The notes under the pieces are model-generated. The model ran no database searches, was not told the DNA's origin, and saw only the letters and a list, made by a program, of their open reading frames with translations. From Acidobacteriota bacterium (GTDB lineage: Bacteria > Acidobacteriota > Terriglobia > Terriglobales > Acidobacteriaceae), in NCBI GenBank assembly GCA_013289685.1, contig JABCZL010000017.1, forward strand, positions 1-64,000: a stretch of 64,000 nucleotides of DNA. The letters run 5' to 3'. Below, one piece after another: positions 54,090 to 62,209 of this stretch. Position numbers and translations under genes: made by a program. The number at the start of each line of letters is the position of its first letter. Within the stretch, counting starts at the first letter, position 1.

Positions 54090-54431
54090 TTGAGAGACGT
54101 ACGAATCTCCGGATGCCCAAAGTCTGTCGAAGCAGCCTTGCTGCACGATCTAGCCATCCCTTTCTCGCTCAAAAACAGCCTGCGCCAAGTTCTTGCCCTA
54201 TGCGCTCCGCATGCGCTTATAGTTGTGGTCATCGAACGGCAGCCGGCTTACCGGCTCGCATCCTTAGCCATCAGCACAGCGAGGAAACATGAAAGAACTA
54301 CTGGCAGTGATTCTCTTGCTGGCCGCAACGGCCGGCGCACAAACAACCGTGCAAGTGCCCTACACCGGAAGTTCCACGGTAACCACGACACTGGCGCCGG
54401 GCACCGTCGCGATTACAGTGGTCTGTCCTAA
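54090..54431 (+). CDS. Possible ORF overlapping the beta-helix gene
   Basis: AGAGGAACAC precedes a TTG giving MRDVRISGCPKSVEA and a first 70 residues that look protein-like, but the ORF then runs 140 bases into the next gene in another frame. It may be a real short gene with a wrong end, or a shadow. Confidence 0.3.
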   Translation: MRDVRISGCPKSVEAALLHDLAIPFSLKNSLRQVLALCAPHALIVVVIERQPAYRLASLAISTARKHERTTGSDSLAGRNGRRTNNRASALHRKFHGNHDTGAGHRRDYSGLS

Positions 54432-55377
54432 TGCGGCGACGGCCACTATTTCCGGGACGACGGTGACCTGCCCTTCGTCGACGCCAGGACCGGCGCGAAC
54501 CAAGCTCACACCTAGCGGCGGCAACGATCAGGCAATCATCTACGGGGCCGCAGCGAAGGGGCCGATCGAGCTTGCCTGCGGCGCAACTGGATGCGTGTTC
54601 AGGCTATCGAGTTCGACACTGCCATCCGGCGCCGACATCTGGATTGATGACGGTGTGACCGTACAAGATTTGACCGCATATACCGGCTTCGCTCATCTGT
54701 TCGCGCTCTCGGGATTAAGCGGCGTGACCATCGCAGGTTCCGGCTCTGCTACCGCGGGCAAACTCAGCATGCCTCTGACCTACGCCAAGAACTTCGGTGC
54801 CGCAGGATTTCCGGTGAACATGTGCATCTGGATGGAGACTTCATCGAACATCTCGATCTCCGGACTCAGGTTTGACCAGTGCGGCGGCGATTCCATCTAC
54901 ATCGGCAAAGGTTCAACCAACGTCCACGTGACAAAAGTTGTCTCCACAAATCCGGTGAGAAACGGGTGCAGCGTCACCGACCAGCTCACGAATGTTCTCA
55001 TCGACTACAGCGACTTTTCCGGAGCTCATAATAAAGCGGCCGGCATCATGGATGGCTGCGACGCGGAACCGAATGGCACAGGCCAGGCCACACCGAACCC
55101 GGGGCAGTTCACAAAGCAGGTTGTGTTCGATCACGACAAGTTCCACGACAACGGCCAGGACGGGATTTGTTTCTGCCTGTACTTCATGAGCTCGACCGTG
55201 CCGCTCGACTACACCGTGACCAACAGCGATTCAACGAACAACAGTGGCACCAACTTCGAGAAATCCAACTGGCCGTCTGCGATGACAGGGCCAGTGCAGT
55301 TTGTGAAGGGCAGCGGAAACACCACGAACGGATTTGCGGTTCCATTTCCTGGGGCAGGTGCAAAGCTTCGTCCATGA
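54289..55377 (+). CDS. Secreted parallel beta-helix protein
   Basis: The 362-residue protein has the signal MKELLAVILLLAATAGAQ and repeated strand motifs (SSNISISGLRFDQC, STNVHVTKVVSTN, LTNVLIDYSDFSG) typical of pectate-lyase-like beta-helices. It may be a tail spike or depolymerase, though a signal peptide would send it out of the cell. GAGGAAAC precedes the ATG. Confidence 0.65.
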   Translation: MKELLAVILLLAATAGAQTTVQVPYTGSSTVTTTLAPGTVAITVVCPNAATATISGTTVTCPSSTPGPARTKLTPSGGNDQAIIYGAAAKGPIELACGATGCVFRLSSSTLPSGADIWIDDGVTVQDLTAYTGFAHLFALSGLSGVTIAGSGSATAGKLSMPLTYAKNFGAAGFPVNMCIWMETSSNISISGLRFDQCGGDSIYIGKGSTNVHVTKVVSTNPVRNGCSVTDQLTNVLIDYSDFSGAHNKAAGIMDGCDAEPNGTGQATPNPGQFTKQVVFDHDKFHDNGQDGICFCLYFMSSTVPLDYTVTNSDSTNNSGTNFEKSNWPSAMTGPVQFVKGSGNTTNGFAVPFPGAGAKLRP

Positions 55378-55577
55378 AGCGGAAGATGATTCAAACCAGT
55401 GAGACGTGGGGATGTTCGGACTGCGCGTGGTTATTCATTCCCAGTCCGGGACCGCCGGTCGGCAGGACCTTCGAAGAGATGAAAGACAACTTCCGCCGCG
55501 AGCGCGATAGCGCATTCGCACGCCACAACTGCAGAAAATATCCGCGGCTGGAAAAGTGCGCACCGCTGGCTTCATGA
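55374..55577 (+). CDS. 67-residue zinc protein
   Basis: From MKRKMIQTSETWGCSDC the protein has a Cys pair early and RHNC late, a possible zinc site. It overlaps the beta-helix gene by four bases. Function unknown. Confidence 0.55.
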   Translation: MKRKMIQTSETWGCSDCAWLFIPSPGPPVGRTFEEMKDNFRRERDSAFARHNCRKYPRLEKCAPLAS

Positions 55578-55786
55578 AACTCGCCATCGAATCCTGGTTT
55601 GCCTTCGCGGGATTACTGCTCATCTGGACATTCCTGATCCTCATCATGAGCATGGCTGGTTATGCCCCGAGGCGTGACTCCTTGGTGATGAACGCCACAG
55701 GCATCGCCGTGGTGCTCTGGGCCATAGTTGCAGCACTCGGCGGAATCGTTTATGTTCTGAACCATTTTACGGAGGTGTTCCGATAA
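55574..55786 (+). CDS. Two-helix membrane protein
   Basis: From MKLAIESWFAFAG the 70-residue protein has two membrane helices. Holin-like size and topology. ATGA coupled to neighbours. Confidence 0.55.
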   Translation: MKLAIESWFAFAGLLLIWTFLILIMSMAGYAPRRDSLVMNATGIAVVLWAIVAALGGIVYVLNHFTEVFR

Positions 55787-55971
55787 TGAGCCGCCTGGTT
55801 CCATACTGCGCCGAGTGCGATAGTCCGCTGAACGCGAATGGCACGTGTCCGAAGTGCCGAGACTCGGAGGACGAACAGTTCGTGGTCGATATGGAGTCGC
55901 GCTATCTTGCGCCGGCCGCTCCTGTCCGTATTGCAGATGTTTTGCGCCGCACACCGGAGGATGAAGAATGA
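55786..55971 (+). CDS. 61-residue zinc-ribbon protein
   Basis: CAECDSPLN and CPKCRD form a zinc ribbon followed by an acidic tail. One-base overlap with the membrane gene. Confidence 0.6.
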   Translation: MSRLVPYCAECDSPLNANGTCPKCRDSEDEQFVVDMESRYLAPAAPVRIADVLRRTPEDEE

Positions 55972-56432
55972 GCCTGGTTGAGAAAGAAAAAAGCATGCCA
56001 TTCGATAACGGGCCCAAGCGGCCGGACGGGCAGTACAGTCGCTATGCTGTGCTTCCTGAATCAGAACGCGCCAAAGGTTTTGTCCGGCCAGTTCGTCACA
56101 GCTACGTACACGTAGGGCTGGCTGTTCCAGCCAATCCGCTGCGGGATCTCACCGAAGAAGAGAAGGAACGGTACGGGCAATACGGCTACGTCCAATACGA
56201 AGCGTATCCGCCAAGCGAAACGTCATCCATCACCGGACGTTTCTGGACGCAAGCTGATCTCGATAAGATCGCCCGCGGCTGCGGCGTGCAGACAACCATG
56301 GGCGATGCGCTTGCCCAAACTTATGCGCGAGATCCTTCCTACTACGGCGCGACGTTTTGCTGCGGCTGCCACAAGCATCTTCCAGTGGCCGAGTTTGTTT
56401 GGGACGGAACCGACGAACGGGTGGGATCGTGA
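55968..56432 (+). CDS. 154-residue hypothetical protein with CCGC motif
   Basis: The protein has a Pro/Tyr-rich middle and FCCGCHKHLPVAEF near the end, a zinc site. Four-base overlap with the previous gene. Last plus-strand gene of this train. Confidence 0.6.
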   Translation: MSLVEKEKSMPFDNGPKRPDGQYSRYAVLPESERAKGFVRPVRHSYVHVGLAVPANPLRDLTEEEKERYGQYGYVQYEAYPPSETSSITGRFWTQADLDKIARGCGVQTTMGDALAQTYARDPSYYGATFCCGCHKHLPVAEFVWDGTDERVGS

Positions 56433-56493
56433 GGCGGATAATCGTGGTGACCAACAACTTGTGTGCACCGTATCCTGGAGATTCGCAGCCTGA

Positions 56494-56676
56494 CTACCGG
56501 GCCAACTGATTTTCCTGGGGCTCTGGAGATGGCGCTGGTGGACGCAGTGGCAGAACTGGAGCTAGTCCTCGACCAGGTGCGTCGAGTCGTTCCTGACGCT
56601 CCGTGAGTCTGATGTAAGCCAGGCAGAACAACAACACGATCACAGTGAACGCGGCCGATAGAATCAGCGTGAACAT
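56494..56676 (-). CDS. 60-residue membrane protein
   Basis: MFTLILSAAFTVIVLLF is one membrane helix followed by a Pro-rich tail. Minus-strand gene between convergent and divergent neighbours. Confidence 0.5.
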   Translation of the reverse strand: MFTLILSAAFTVIVLLFCLAYIRLTERQERLDAPGRGLAPVLPLRPPAPSPEPQENQLAR

Positions 56677-56703
56677 CTCTGATCTCCTTTTGTTTGTTAG
56701 GAT

Positions 56704-57060
56704 TTATTTGCCGACAGATTTCTTCGCGGCTTTAGCAGCCAGAGGACCGTCGTTATTGCTCGGGCTGCCATCGTATTCGCGGGCATGTGCGCTGGCCTTA
56801 ACGGCCGATGTCTTAATCATTGGGAGAAGCCAAAACTCAGCCACGTTCGCGGCATGCTCGGAACATCCGAACACACAACCTATGTCGGTTTGGATCCAGG
56901 CAACGACATCTTCGGATTCGCACGCGTAGCAGTAAGGTTTGACGAACTCGTTCTTCCACTGGAAGGTTTTGCCGCATTTTTCACAACTGACTTTCCAGTT
57001 CGGATCAACCGGCAACTGGACCCGAAGAGATACGCCGCACAGGGGGCAATAAAACTTCAT
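56704..57060 (-). CDS. Multi-zinc-ribbon protein
   Basis: The 118-residue protein begins MKFYCPLCGVS and has CEKCGKTF, CYACES and CVFGCSEH, enough for two zinc sites. Diverges from the signal-peptide gene at 57099. Function unknown. Confidence 0.65.
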   Translation of the reverse strand: MKFYCPLCGVSLRVQLPVDPNWKVSCEKCGKTFQWKNEFVKPYCYACESEDVVAWIQTDIGCVFGCSEHAANVAEFWLLPMIKTSAVKASAHAREYDGSPSNNDGPLAAKAAKKSVGK

Positions 57061-57098
57061 GGTTGCAGTTAGGGTAGCATTCTGGCATTCTCCAGGTC

Positions 57099-57557
57099 AT
57101 GAAGAAATTATTGACGACCATCTCACTGCTCGCCTTGCTGTTTTGCCTGGGCACTCCTGCTCACGCGCAAGAAACGCTTCAGCTTCAACTGAAGATTACA
57201 ACCGCTGGCGCCCATAACGTTGTTTTGAACTGGGTGGCTTCGGCAGACGCTGCACTCAACCCAACCTTGGGCTATCAAGTCTACCGAACCGCGGGTCTAT
57301 CCACCGTCTGTCCAGCTGTGCCGCCTTCGACGGTGGCCGCCGCACTGGCATCTGGTTTCGTGGTGATTAGCGGAGCGACGCCGATTACGGCTGTAACCTA
57401 TACCGATCTCGGCTTTCCCAACGCACCACTGCCTCCAGGCAACTATTGTTACTTTGTAGCGAGTGTACTCTCCGGAGCGAGTTCACTACCATCGAACCTT
57501 GCGCCAGCTCCGGTACTTCCAGCACCACCGACGGGGTTGGTGCCTACCCCCAGTTAG
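57099..57557 (+). CDS. Secreted fibronectin III-like protein
   Basis: The signal MKKLLTTISLLALLF is followed by an Ig/FnIII-like domain (HNVVLNWVASADAALNPTLG, YQVYR, YTDLG, NYCYFVAS). The Pro-rich end may be a linker. It is probably exported, possibly a virion or surface protein. Confidence 0.6.
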   Translation: MKKLLTTISLLALLFCLGTPAHAQETLQLQLKITTAGAHNVVLNWVASADAALNPTLGYQVYRTAGLSTVCPAVPPSTVAAALASGFVVISGATPITAVTYTDLGFPNAPLPPGNYCYFVASVLSGASSLPSNLAPAPVLPAPPTGLVPTPS

Positions 57558-57642
57558 CTTTTTCTTTAAGATCTGTAACTCTTAAAAGTTTGTGTGCGCA
57601 AAATCACCAAACAGTTCTCTGGCTTTGGCATCGTATACCTCT

Positions 57643-57709
57643 GGGGCGCAGCCGGCAGTGAGCCGCTAACGCGACAGGTCGGCCACAAGCCGCTTCTCTG
57701 CTGCGCCCC
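57643..57709. ncRNA. Compact structured element, 67 bases
   Basis: GGGGCGCAGC pairs perfectly with GCTGCGCCCC and encloses at least two small hairpins (CGGC...GCCG and GGC-CACAA-GCC). It lies between convergent genes and may be a bidirectional terminator core or an RNA. No U-run follows closely. Confidence 0.4.
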
Positions 57710-57732
57710 TCCAGTTAATTCTCCAGAAGTGG

Positions 57733-58098
57733 TTAAGCCTTAGCTCTTTGGAACTTGCGGACGTAATCTAAAATTAACCCAACGAGTTCCGGATTCCGCT
57801 CAATCCATCCAACAAATGTATTGCAGCGAACGCAGAGCAAGGCACGGGCGCATTTTGCGCACGACTTTTCGCCTGGGCAGCAACTATGGTCGTGATCCAG
57901 AAACAGGACAGGCTTATTGGGATTGGCTTCTTCAGGCGTGCGCCGACATAGATAACAACGACCATCTTGCTCGGCAAGCTTTTGTTTGTAATATCCTAGT
58001 GGAACTCCATGGGCTCTGCAAAACGCTGCCTCAGTTGCGCATTTTCGACAAGATCCAGATCGCCAATTCGATGATATTTTACGAGTATTGCTTATCAT
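57733..58098 (-). CDS. Endonuclease VII-like recombination nuclease
   Basis: The 121-residue protein has CYLCRRTP, LFLDHDHSCC and ALLCVRCNTFVGW, the zinc and HNH-type site of T4 endonuclease VII family enzymes that resolve DNA junctions before packaging. A terminal overlap with other genes is absent. Confidence 0.85.
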   Translation of the reverse strand: MISNTRKISSNWRSGSCRKCATEAAFCRAHGVPLGYYKQKLAEQDGRCYLCRRTPEEANPNKPVLFLDHDHSCCPGEKSCAKCARALLCVRCNTFVGWIERNPELVGLILDYVRKFQRAKA

Positions 58099-58111
58099 CG
58101 TTAGCCTTTCC

Positions 58112-58396
58112 TTAATCAGTCTGGTGTTCTCTCTTTTTCTCTAACGGTCGTCCGACGTGCCAGAAGCCGCACCATTTGCAGTGATACGCCTCTACGGGTG
58201 AGTGATGATTGCGGCGGATTCGTTCGACGACAAGTTTGGCCATAGGGTATGTGTAAGACTCTTTGCTGTCGCAAGTGGACCGCTTGATCTGCTCGTTCCG
58301 CACACGTTTGGAAATGGGCGAAGGGTTGCTGTGAGCGGCCATCTTTCTGGCCTTGTGCGCAGCAGCCAGTTCCATGATCTCGTCCCGCAGGGTCAT
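58112..58396 (-). CDS. 94-residue zinc protein
   Basis: The basic N-terminal half leads to YHCKWCGFWHVGR, a zinc knuckle. Four-base overlap with the upstream gene. Function unknown. Confidence 0.6.
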   Translation of the reverse strand: MTLRDEIMELAAAHKARKMAAHSNPSPISKRVRNEQIKRSTCDSKESYTYPMAKLVVERIRRNHHSPVEAYHCKWCGFWHVGRPLEKKREHQTD

Positions 58397-58596
58397 GGCG
58401 AGCCCTTAGGTTTCTCCAGTTCGCAATAGAAAATATCGCGAGTCCACGACGTGAGTTCCGGGTGGGCCTTGTGTTCATTGGCGTCTAGTTCGCCCACGAG
58501 TCTCCTCGCTGATTCCAAATCGAGTCCGGAGCGCACGACTCTTGTACCGCGATAGTCTTTTTGGTTGATCGAACGAATGACGCTATAGGTTCTCAT
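58393..58596 (-). CDS. 67-residue hypothetical protein
   Basis: From MRTYSVIRSINQKDY the product is a mixed small domain. ATGA overlaps both sides support the start. Confidence 0.55.
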   Translation of the reverse strand: MRTYSVIRSINQKDYRGTRVVRSGLDLESARRLVGELDANEHKAHPELTSWTRDIFYCELEKPKGSP

Positions 58597-58787
58597 CTGA
58601 ATCTCCACATGAGGATAGGAATCAGCAGGAACAGGAAGATGATCGTTTCGATCCGCTGCATTTGGATTACCGAGTTGTAGCCGCTTCCCCATTCGTCGAC
58701 CCAGAAAGACGAGCCTAGTTTGCAGAGCAGCCAGGCGACAGACAGAAGCAATATAAAAATGGCGTTACGTAGCACCTTTTGAGTCAT
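58593..58787 (-). CDS. 64-residue two-helix membrane protein
   Basis: Membrane helices AIFILLLSVAWLLCKL and IETIIFLFLLIPILMW flank a loop. Possible holin. Coupled to its neighbours. Confidence 0.55.
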   Translation of the reverse strand: MTQKVLRNAIFILLLSVAWLLCKLGSSFWVDEWGSGYNSVIQMQRIETIIFLFLLIPILMWRFR

Positions 58788-58984
58788 ACCTGTTCCTCGA
58801 TAAACTCGGCCAGCTTGATGGCCATAGCTCTGGCCTCGTCCATGGAAGTCGCCGTTCTAGTTTGCCGGCAGCATCCCATGAGGACCCCGCACCAAAAGGC
58901 GAGCTGCGGATTAGGTTCCAGTTCAGAAGTGCCAGGCACTCGGCCGGTAAGCTGGTATTCGCGAAGCCATTGGCTGACTTTCAT
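58784..58984 (-). CDS. 66-residue hypothetical protein
   Basis: From MKVSQWLREYQLTG, with a TATGA overlap with the upstream stop. CGVLMGCC may bind metal. Function unknown. Confidence 0.5.
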   Translation of the reverse strand: MKVSQWLREYQLTGRVPGTSELEPNPQLAFWCGVLMGCCRQTRTATSMDEARAMAIKLAEFIEEQV

Positions 58985-59112
58985 AGGACGGCCCATCGTT
59001 CCTGGTTAAATATATAAAGAGCGAGCGCCAGCGCCGGTATAGCAATCAGAGCCAGCCAGAAGGCGGACCAGAACAACCAGTCGAATAAGCTAAGTCTCGG
59101 TGGCTGTTTCAT
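58981..59112 (-). CDS. 43-residue membrane peptide
   Basis: From MKQPPRLSLFDWLFW it has one membrane helix. Overlaps the next gene by four bases. Confidence 0.5.
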   Translation of the reverse strand: MKQPPRLSLFDWLFWSAFWLALIAIPALALALYIFNQERWAVL

Positions 59113-59378
59113 GGCAGTAATGCCTTGCCGTTTGCAGGGCTTCGCAACAAGCTGACCCGCCACCTAAGCAGGTACACGACTTCGTTCTGCCGCATTTCTG
59201 GCCGTTGCGCGACGTACTCCAAAACTGTGTCCAGCTCTTCCAGCCGGGCCTTTTGGTCGGTATCGCTGACCGTGTTGATAAAACTCACAAACTCTCGGTG
59301 AAGTTCCACGCAGGCCCTAGCCAAACGAGTCCTGGTGTCTTCCTTTGCCACTACCAGTTCATTTACGGTTTCGCTCAT
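59109..59378 (-). CDS. 89-residue helical protein
   Basis: AAAGGGAGAATCAAA before the ATG gives a strong ribosome site shared in form with other genes here. The protein is helical (LARACVELHREFVSF) with no domain. Function unknown. Confidence 0.55.
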   Translation of the reverse strand: MSETVNELVVAKEDTRTRLARACVELHREFVSFINTVSDTDQKARLEELDTVLEYVAQRPEMRQNEVVYLLRWRVSLLRSPANGKALLP

Positions 59379-59399
59379 TTTGATTCTCCCTTTGAGATT

Positions 59400-60755
59400 T
59401 TATTCTTCCCAACTAAAACTGGATGCTGCCGCCTCCTCGAATCTCGTTCTGTGATCGAGAAATACAAAGGGCACCAGATCGACGGGCCCACTGCGCTGCT
59501 TGGCGATAATCATTTCGGTTTGCGCCTTCTGTTCCGCGGAGATCTCGCCTTTGCTCTTGAACAGGTAGGGCCGGTGAATAAACAGCACGGTGTCGGCCGC
59601 TTCCTCGAGCCCGCCGCTTTCTTTGAGATCGGAGAGCTGCGGCCGGCGATCTTCACGCTCCGGAGCGCGGCCAATCTGGCTCAGTGCGAGCACAGGCACG
59701 GCGAGATCCTTGGCCAGCGCTTTGAGGCTGCGCGCGACTTCCGCGACTTCTTCGTGCCGGCGTCCGGGGCGCTTAGTGCCCGGAGAGACCAGCTGCAGGT
59801 AATCGATGATGGCCAGGGCCAAGCCTCGTTCGCGTTTCATGCGGCTTGCGCGGATGGCGATATCGATCACCGAGGATGATGAAGAGTCGTCTATCTCGAT
59901 CTTCCAGGCCATCATTTCGCCGATCACTTGCGCGATCGCGGACCAATCCTCGCGGCGAATGTGGCCGGTCCTCAGCAGGTGCGAGTTAATGCGTGCGCGG
60001 GAAGTCAGGAGCCTCGTGATCAGCGAGTCCGCCGACATTTCCAGGCTGAAGATGGCGATGGGCCCGCCGCCAGCGACCGAGACGTTCTCAGCGATATTGA
60101 GAGCGAGGGCGCTCTTTCCAACCGAGGGTCTGGCTGCCAGGATGATTAGCTCAGAAGGCTGGAGTCCGGACGTAAGGGCGTCCAGCTGGTTGTAACCTGT
60201 GGATAGGCCGGTCAAACGGCGCCCTTCGTGTATTATTTTCTCGATTTTGTCGCTGTAGTCGGGTATCAGCTTCCGGATCCCCACGAGGCCTTTGCTGGCT
60301 TGGGTGTCAGACAGCGCTGTAAATGCTGCGTGCGCTTGTTCAAGCAGGGCCGATGCGCTATCGCCTTCGAGCGCATTGGTCAATATCGACTGTGCAACAA
60401 AAGCCGCGGCACGCCTGATCGAGACATCTTTAACGATGGCAGCGTAGTGAGCAACATTGCTGATCCGCGGAACTCCATCGATCAGCGCCGATAAATAGGC
60501 TGGACCTCCCGCAGCCTCAAGATCCCCGGTGAGCTGAAGATGCTCAGTTAGTGTTATGAGATCGATCGGCTCCCGGGCGGCCGCGAGCTGAATCATGTGG
60601 GTTAAGGTTCTACGGTGGCGATCATCGAAAAAATCTTCAGCATTTACCTTCTCGATGACCGTACTCAGGGTATCGTTGTCGAGTAAAATCGCGCCGAGGA
60701 TCGCGCGCTCCGCATCAGGATTCTGTGGCAGATGGGGAGTCTCTTCTGGTTTCAC
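59400..60755 (-). CDS. dnaB: Replicative DNA helicase DnaB
   Basis: The 451-residue protein has the N-terminal DnaB domain (PHLPQNPDAERAILGAILLD) and the RecA core: Walker A AARPSVGKSALAL, FSLEMSADSL, Walker B LAIIDYLQLVS, LSQIGRAPE and the Arg finger near IAKQRSGPVD. It unwinds DNA at the fork and should be loaded by the DnaC-like protein at 41992. Confidence 0.92.
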   Translation of the reverse strand: MKPEETPHLPQNPDAERAILGAILLDNDTLSTVIEKVNAEDFFDDRHRRTLTHMIQLAAAREPIDLITLTEHLQLTGDLEAAGGPAYLSALIDGVPRISNVAHYAAIVKDVSIRRAAAFVAQSILTNALEGDSASALLEQAHAAFTALSDTQASKGLVGIRKLIPDYSDKIEKIIHEGRRLTGLSTGYNQLDALTSGLQPSELIILAARPSVGKSALALNIAENVSVAGGGPIAIFSLEMSADSLITRLLTSRARINSHLLRTGHIRREDWSAIAQVIGEMMAWKIEIDDSSSSSVIDIAIRASRMKRERGLALAIIDYLQLVSPGTKRPGRRHEEVAEVARSLKALAKDLAVPVLALSQIGRAPEREDRRPQLSDLKESGGLEEAADTVLFIHRPYLFKSKGEISAEQKAQTEMIIAKQRSGPVDLVPFVFLDHRTRFEEAAASSFSWEE

Positions 60756-61198
60756 GCGGTCTTTCTCTGAAAGTTCTTCTCAAACCACGCGAGTCTCCGA
60801 CAGGTGTCGCTACAGTATTTTTGCCAAGGTTTTTTGGGCGCAAACTCTTTGCGACATCCTTCACAACGTTCCGAGGCAAAGGTCATTTTGGTCCGCCTTA
60901 TCTCTCTGCGTTTGCCATTAAAGCTAGGATTCAAAGACTTGATTAGTTTCGCTTCGTGTTTGAACGCCGCGTGTGCATTGTCAAAGAACTCTGCCGCCAC
61001 CCTAGTGCAATCAGGCAAGTGGACATTTAACGGATGGGACCGCGACAATGGCCTACAGAGGCCGTTTGCGCTCGCACCAACGTAGAAGGCTTCATCGCCC
61101 TTCCAGATCGTGTAAACGCACGGTTTTGATAGGGTTATAAAATCCCTGCTAGTCCAAGTGAATGTTGCCATGTCGTGCTTTGTCTTTGGTTGTGGCAT
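60752..61198 (-). CDS. GIY-YIG-like protein with zinc finger
   Basis: CVYTIWKGDEAFYVGASANG resembles a GIY-YIG core and HEAKLIKSLNPSFN has the usual Glu helix. The C-terminus CEGCRKEFAPKKPWQKYCSD is a zinc finger. Start is uncertain (61198 or 61171). Probably a mobile nuclease overlapping DnaB. Confidence 0.65.
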   Translation of the reverse strand: MPQPKTKHDMATFTWTSRDFITLSKPCVYTIWKGDEAFYVGASANGLCRPLSRSHPLNVHLPDCTRVAAEFFDNAHAAFKHEAKLIKSLNPSFNGKRREIRRTKMTFASERCEGCRKEFAPKKPWQKYCSDTCRRLAWFEKNFQRKTA

Positions 61199-61243
61199 GA
61201 TGCGTCTATACGCCATCGGAACGCATGCGTCAAGGCCTTAGCG

Positions 61244-61693
61244 TCACAGCCGGATCGCCCTCCGCGACTTGAGCTGTGCCAGTTCGGCTTGCAGTTCATT
61301 GACTCTTGCCCTTGCGCCAGGCTCCGGTGGCATTCCTGGTCCTGCTATGACCGGCAGTCTGCCGATAAGTTCGACCCTCAGCTGGTCGATCCTGTTCTGC
61401 ATAAGCTGAAGGTCTTGGCGGGTTCGTAGATCGGCAAGCCTGCGCAGTGCCGGCTTGTCGATGTAGACCGCAAAGTATTCGGCATACTGCGCCGGCAGCC
61501 GGTCGCTGAAACGTCTCCTGTGAACATTGGCGGCAGCCGCGGCCTTTACTCGCGATCCGCGGCCGCGAGCCAGGATGCGCGTACCTTTGACGGCGTAAGC
61601 GCGAAGCTGCTTGAGGAAGGCGTTGCCTTCAGGTGTGTTGGGGACCCGAAGCAATGTGGCGATGGTTGGATCGTTCAGACCTGGTTTAGCCAC
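61244..61693 (-). CDS. 149-residue basic helical protein
   Basis: The middle is Arg/Ala-rich (GRGSRVKAAAAANVHRRR) and the rest helical. Overlaps the next gene by eight bases. Function unknown. Confidence 0.5.
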   Translation of the reverse strand: MAKPGLNDPTIATLLRVPNTPEGNAFLKQLRAYAVKGTRILARGRGSRVKAAAAANVHRRRFSDRLPAQYAEYFAVYIDKPALRRLADLRTRQDLQLMQNRIDQLRVELIGRLPVIAGPGMPPEPGARARVNELQAELAQLKSRRAIRL

Positions 61694-61937
61694 GGCGCTT
61701 CTCTTTGGCTAGCTGCTGTATTTTGTAGGCAGTTAGTACCGTGGCCGCGTACAGACCGGCCAGCATCTCGAATGGATCGGAACTGGCTGCAGAAGCCGCC
61801 CTCGCTGCGGAGTGGCTCACCCTTGCGACCACGCGCTTGCGCTTCCAAGGGCCAAGTGAGACGTCCAGGTGTTCGAGCGCGAAACTGTGTAACTGGCTCA
61901 GCCAAAGATCAATCTCGTCAGGTTTTGTTTTCGGCAT
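61686..61937 (-). CDS. 83-residue helical protein
   Basis: MPKTKPDEIDLWLSQ begins an alpha-helical Ala-rich protein. No domain recognised. Confidence 0.5.
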   Translation of the reverse strand: MPKTKPDEIDLWLSQLHSFALEHLDVSLGPWKRKRVVARVSHSAARAASAASSDPFEMLAGLYAATVLTAYKIQQLAKEKRRG

Positions 61938-61952
61938 TTCGCTCCTTTATTT

Positions 61953-62204
61953 TCATTTGGTCCTCTTGAGAAACGTGTTGAGAAATGTGCTGCCCACGAT
62001 GATCTTGGTGCCGGCCGGGACCGTCATGATGACTTCCACTGGTTGAGGTGGCCCCGCCTGCACTATTTGTGCGTCGGTATCGGCTTCCAGGCAGACACCG
62101 ACTTGGCAGTTGACCGAAGGTTGGTCCGGCGAGACCACGAGCTGCACGTGGCCTCGCGAACACACGTATGGCGTTACCCTGAACCGCATGCGCTCTCGTT
62201 TCAT
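61953..62204 (-). CDS. 83-residue beta-rich protein
   Basis: MKRERMRFRVTPYVCSRG begins a protein of beta pattern ending in a basic tail. Adjacent to the ParB-like gene. Confidence 0.5.
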   Translation of the reverse strand: MKRERMRFRVTPYVCSRGHVQLVVSPDQPSVNCQVGVCLEADTDAQIVQAGPPQPVEVIMTVPAGTKIIVGSTFLNTFLKRTK

Positions 62205-62209
62205 GGGAC

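Noticed and set aside
54049..54292. Plus-strand ORF ending in an ATGA overlap with the beta-helix gene
   Set aside because: Arg/Ser/Pro-rich shadow-like composition; the alternative frame at 54090 looks more protein-like.
57643..57709. Twister ribozyme
   Set aside because: TAAC and AAGCCG segments recall twister, but the required 3' G-rich pseudoknot partner is absent.
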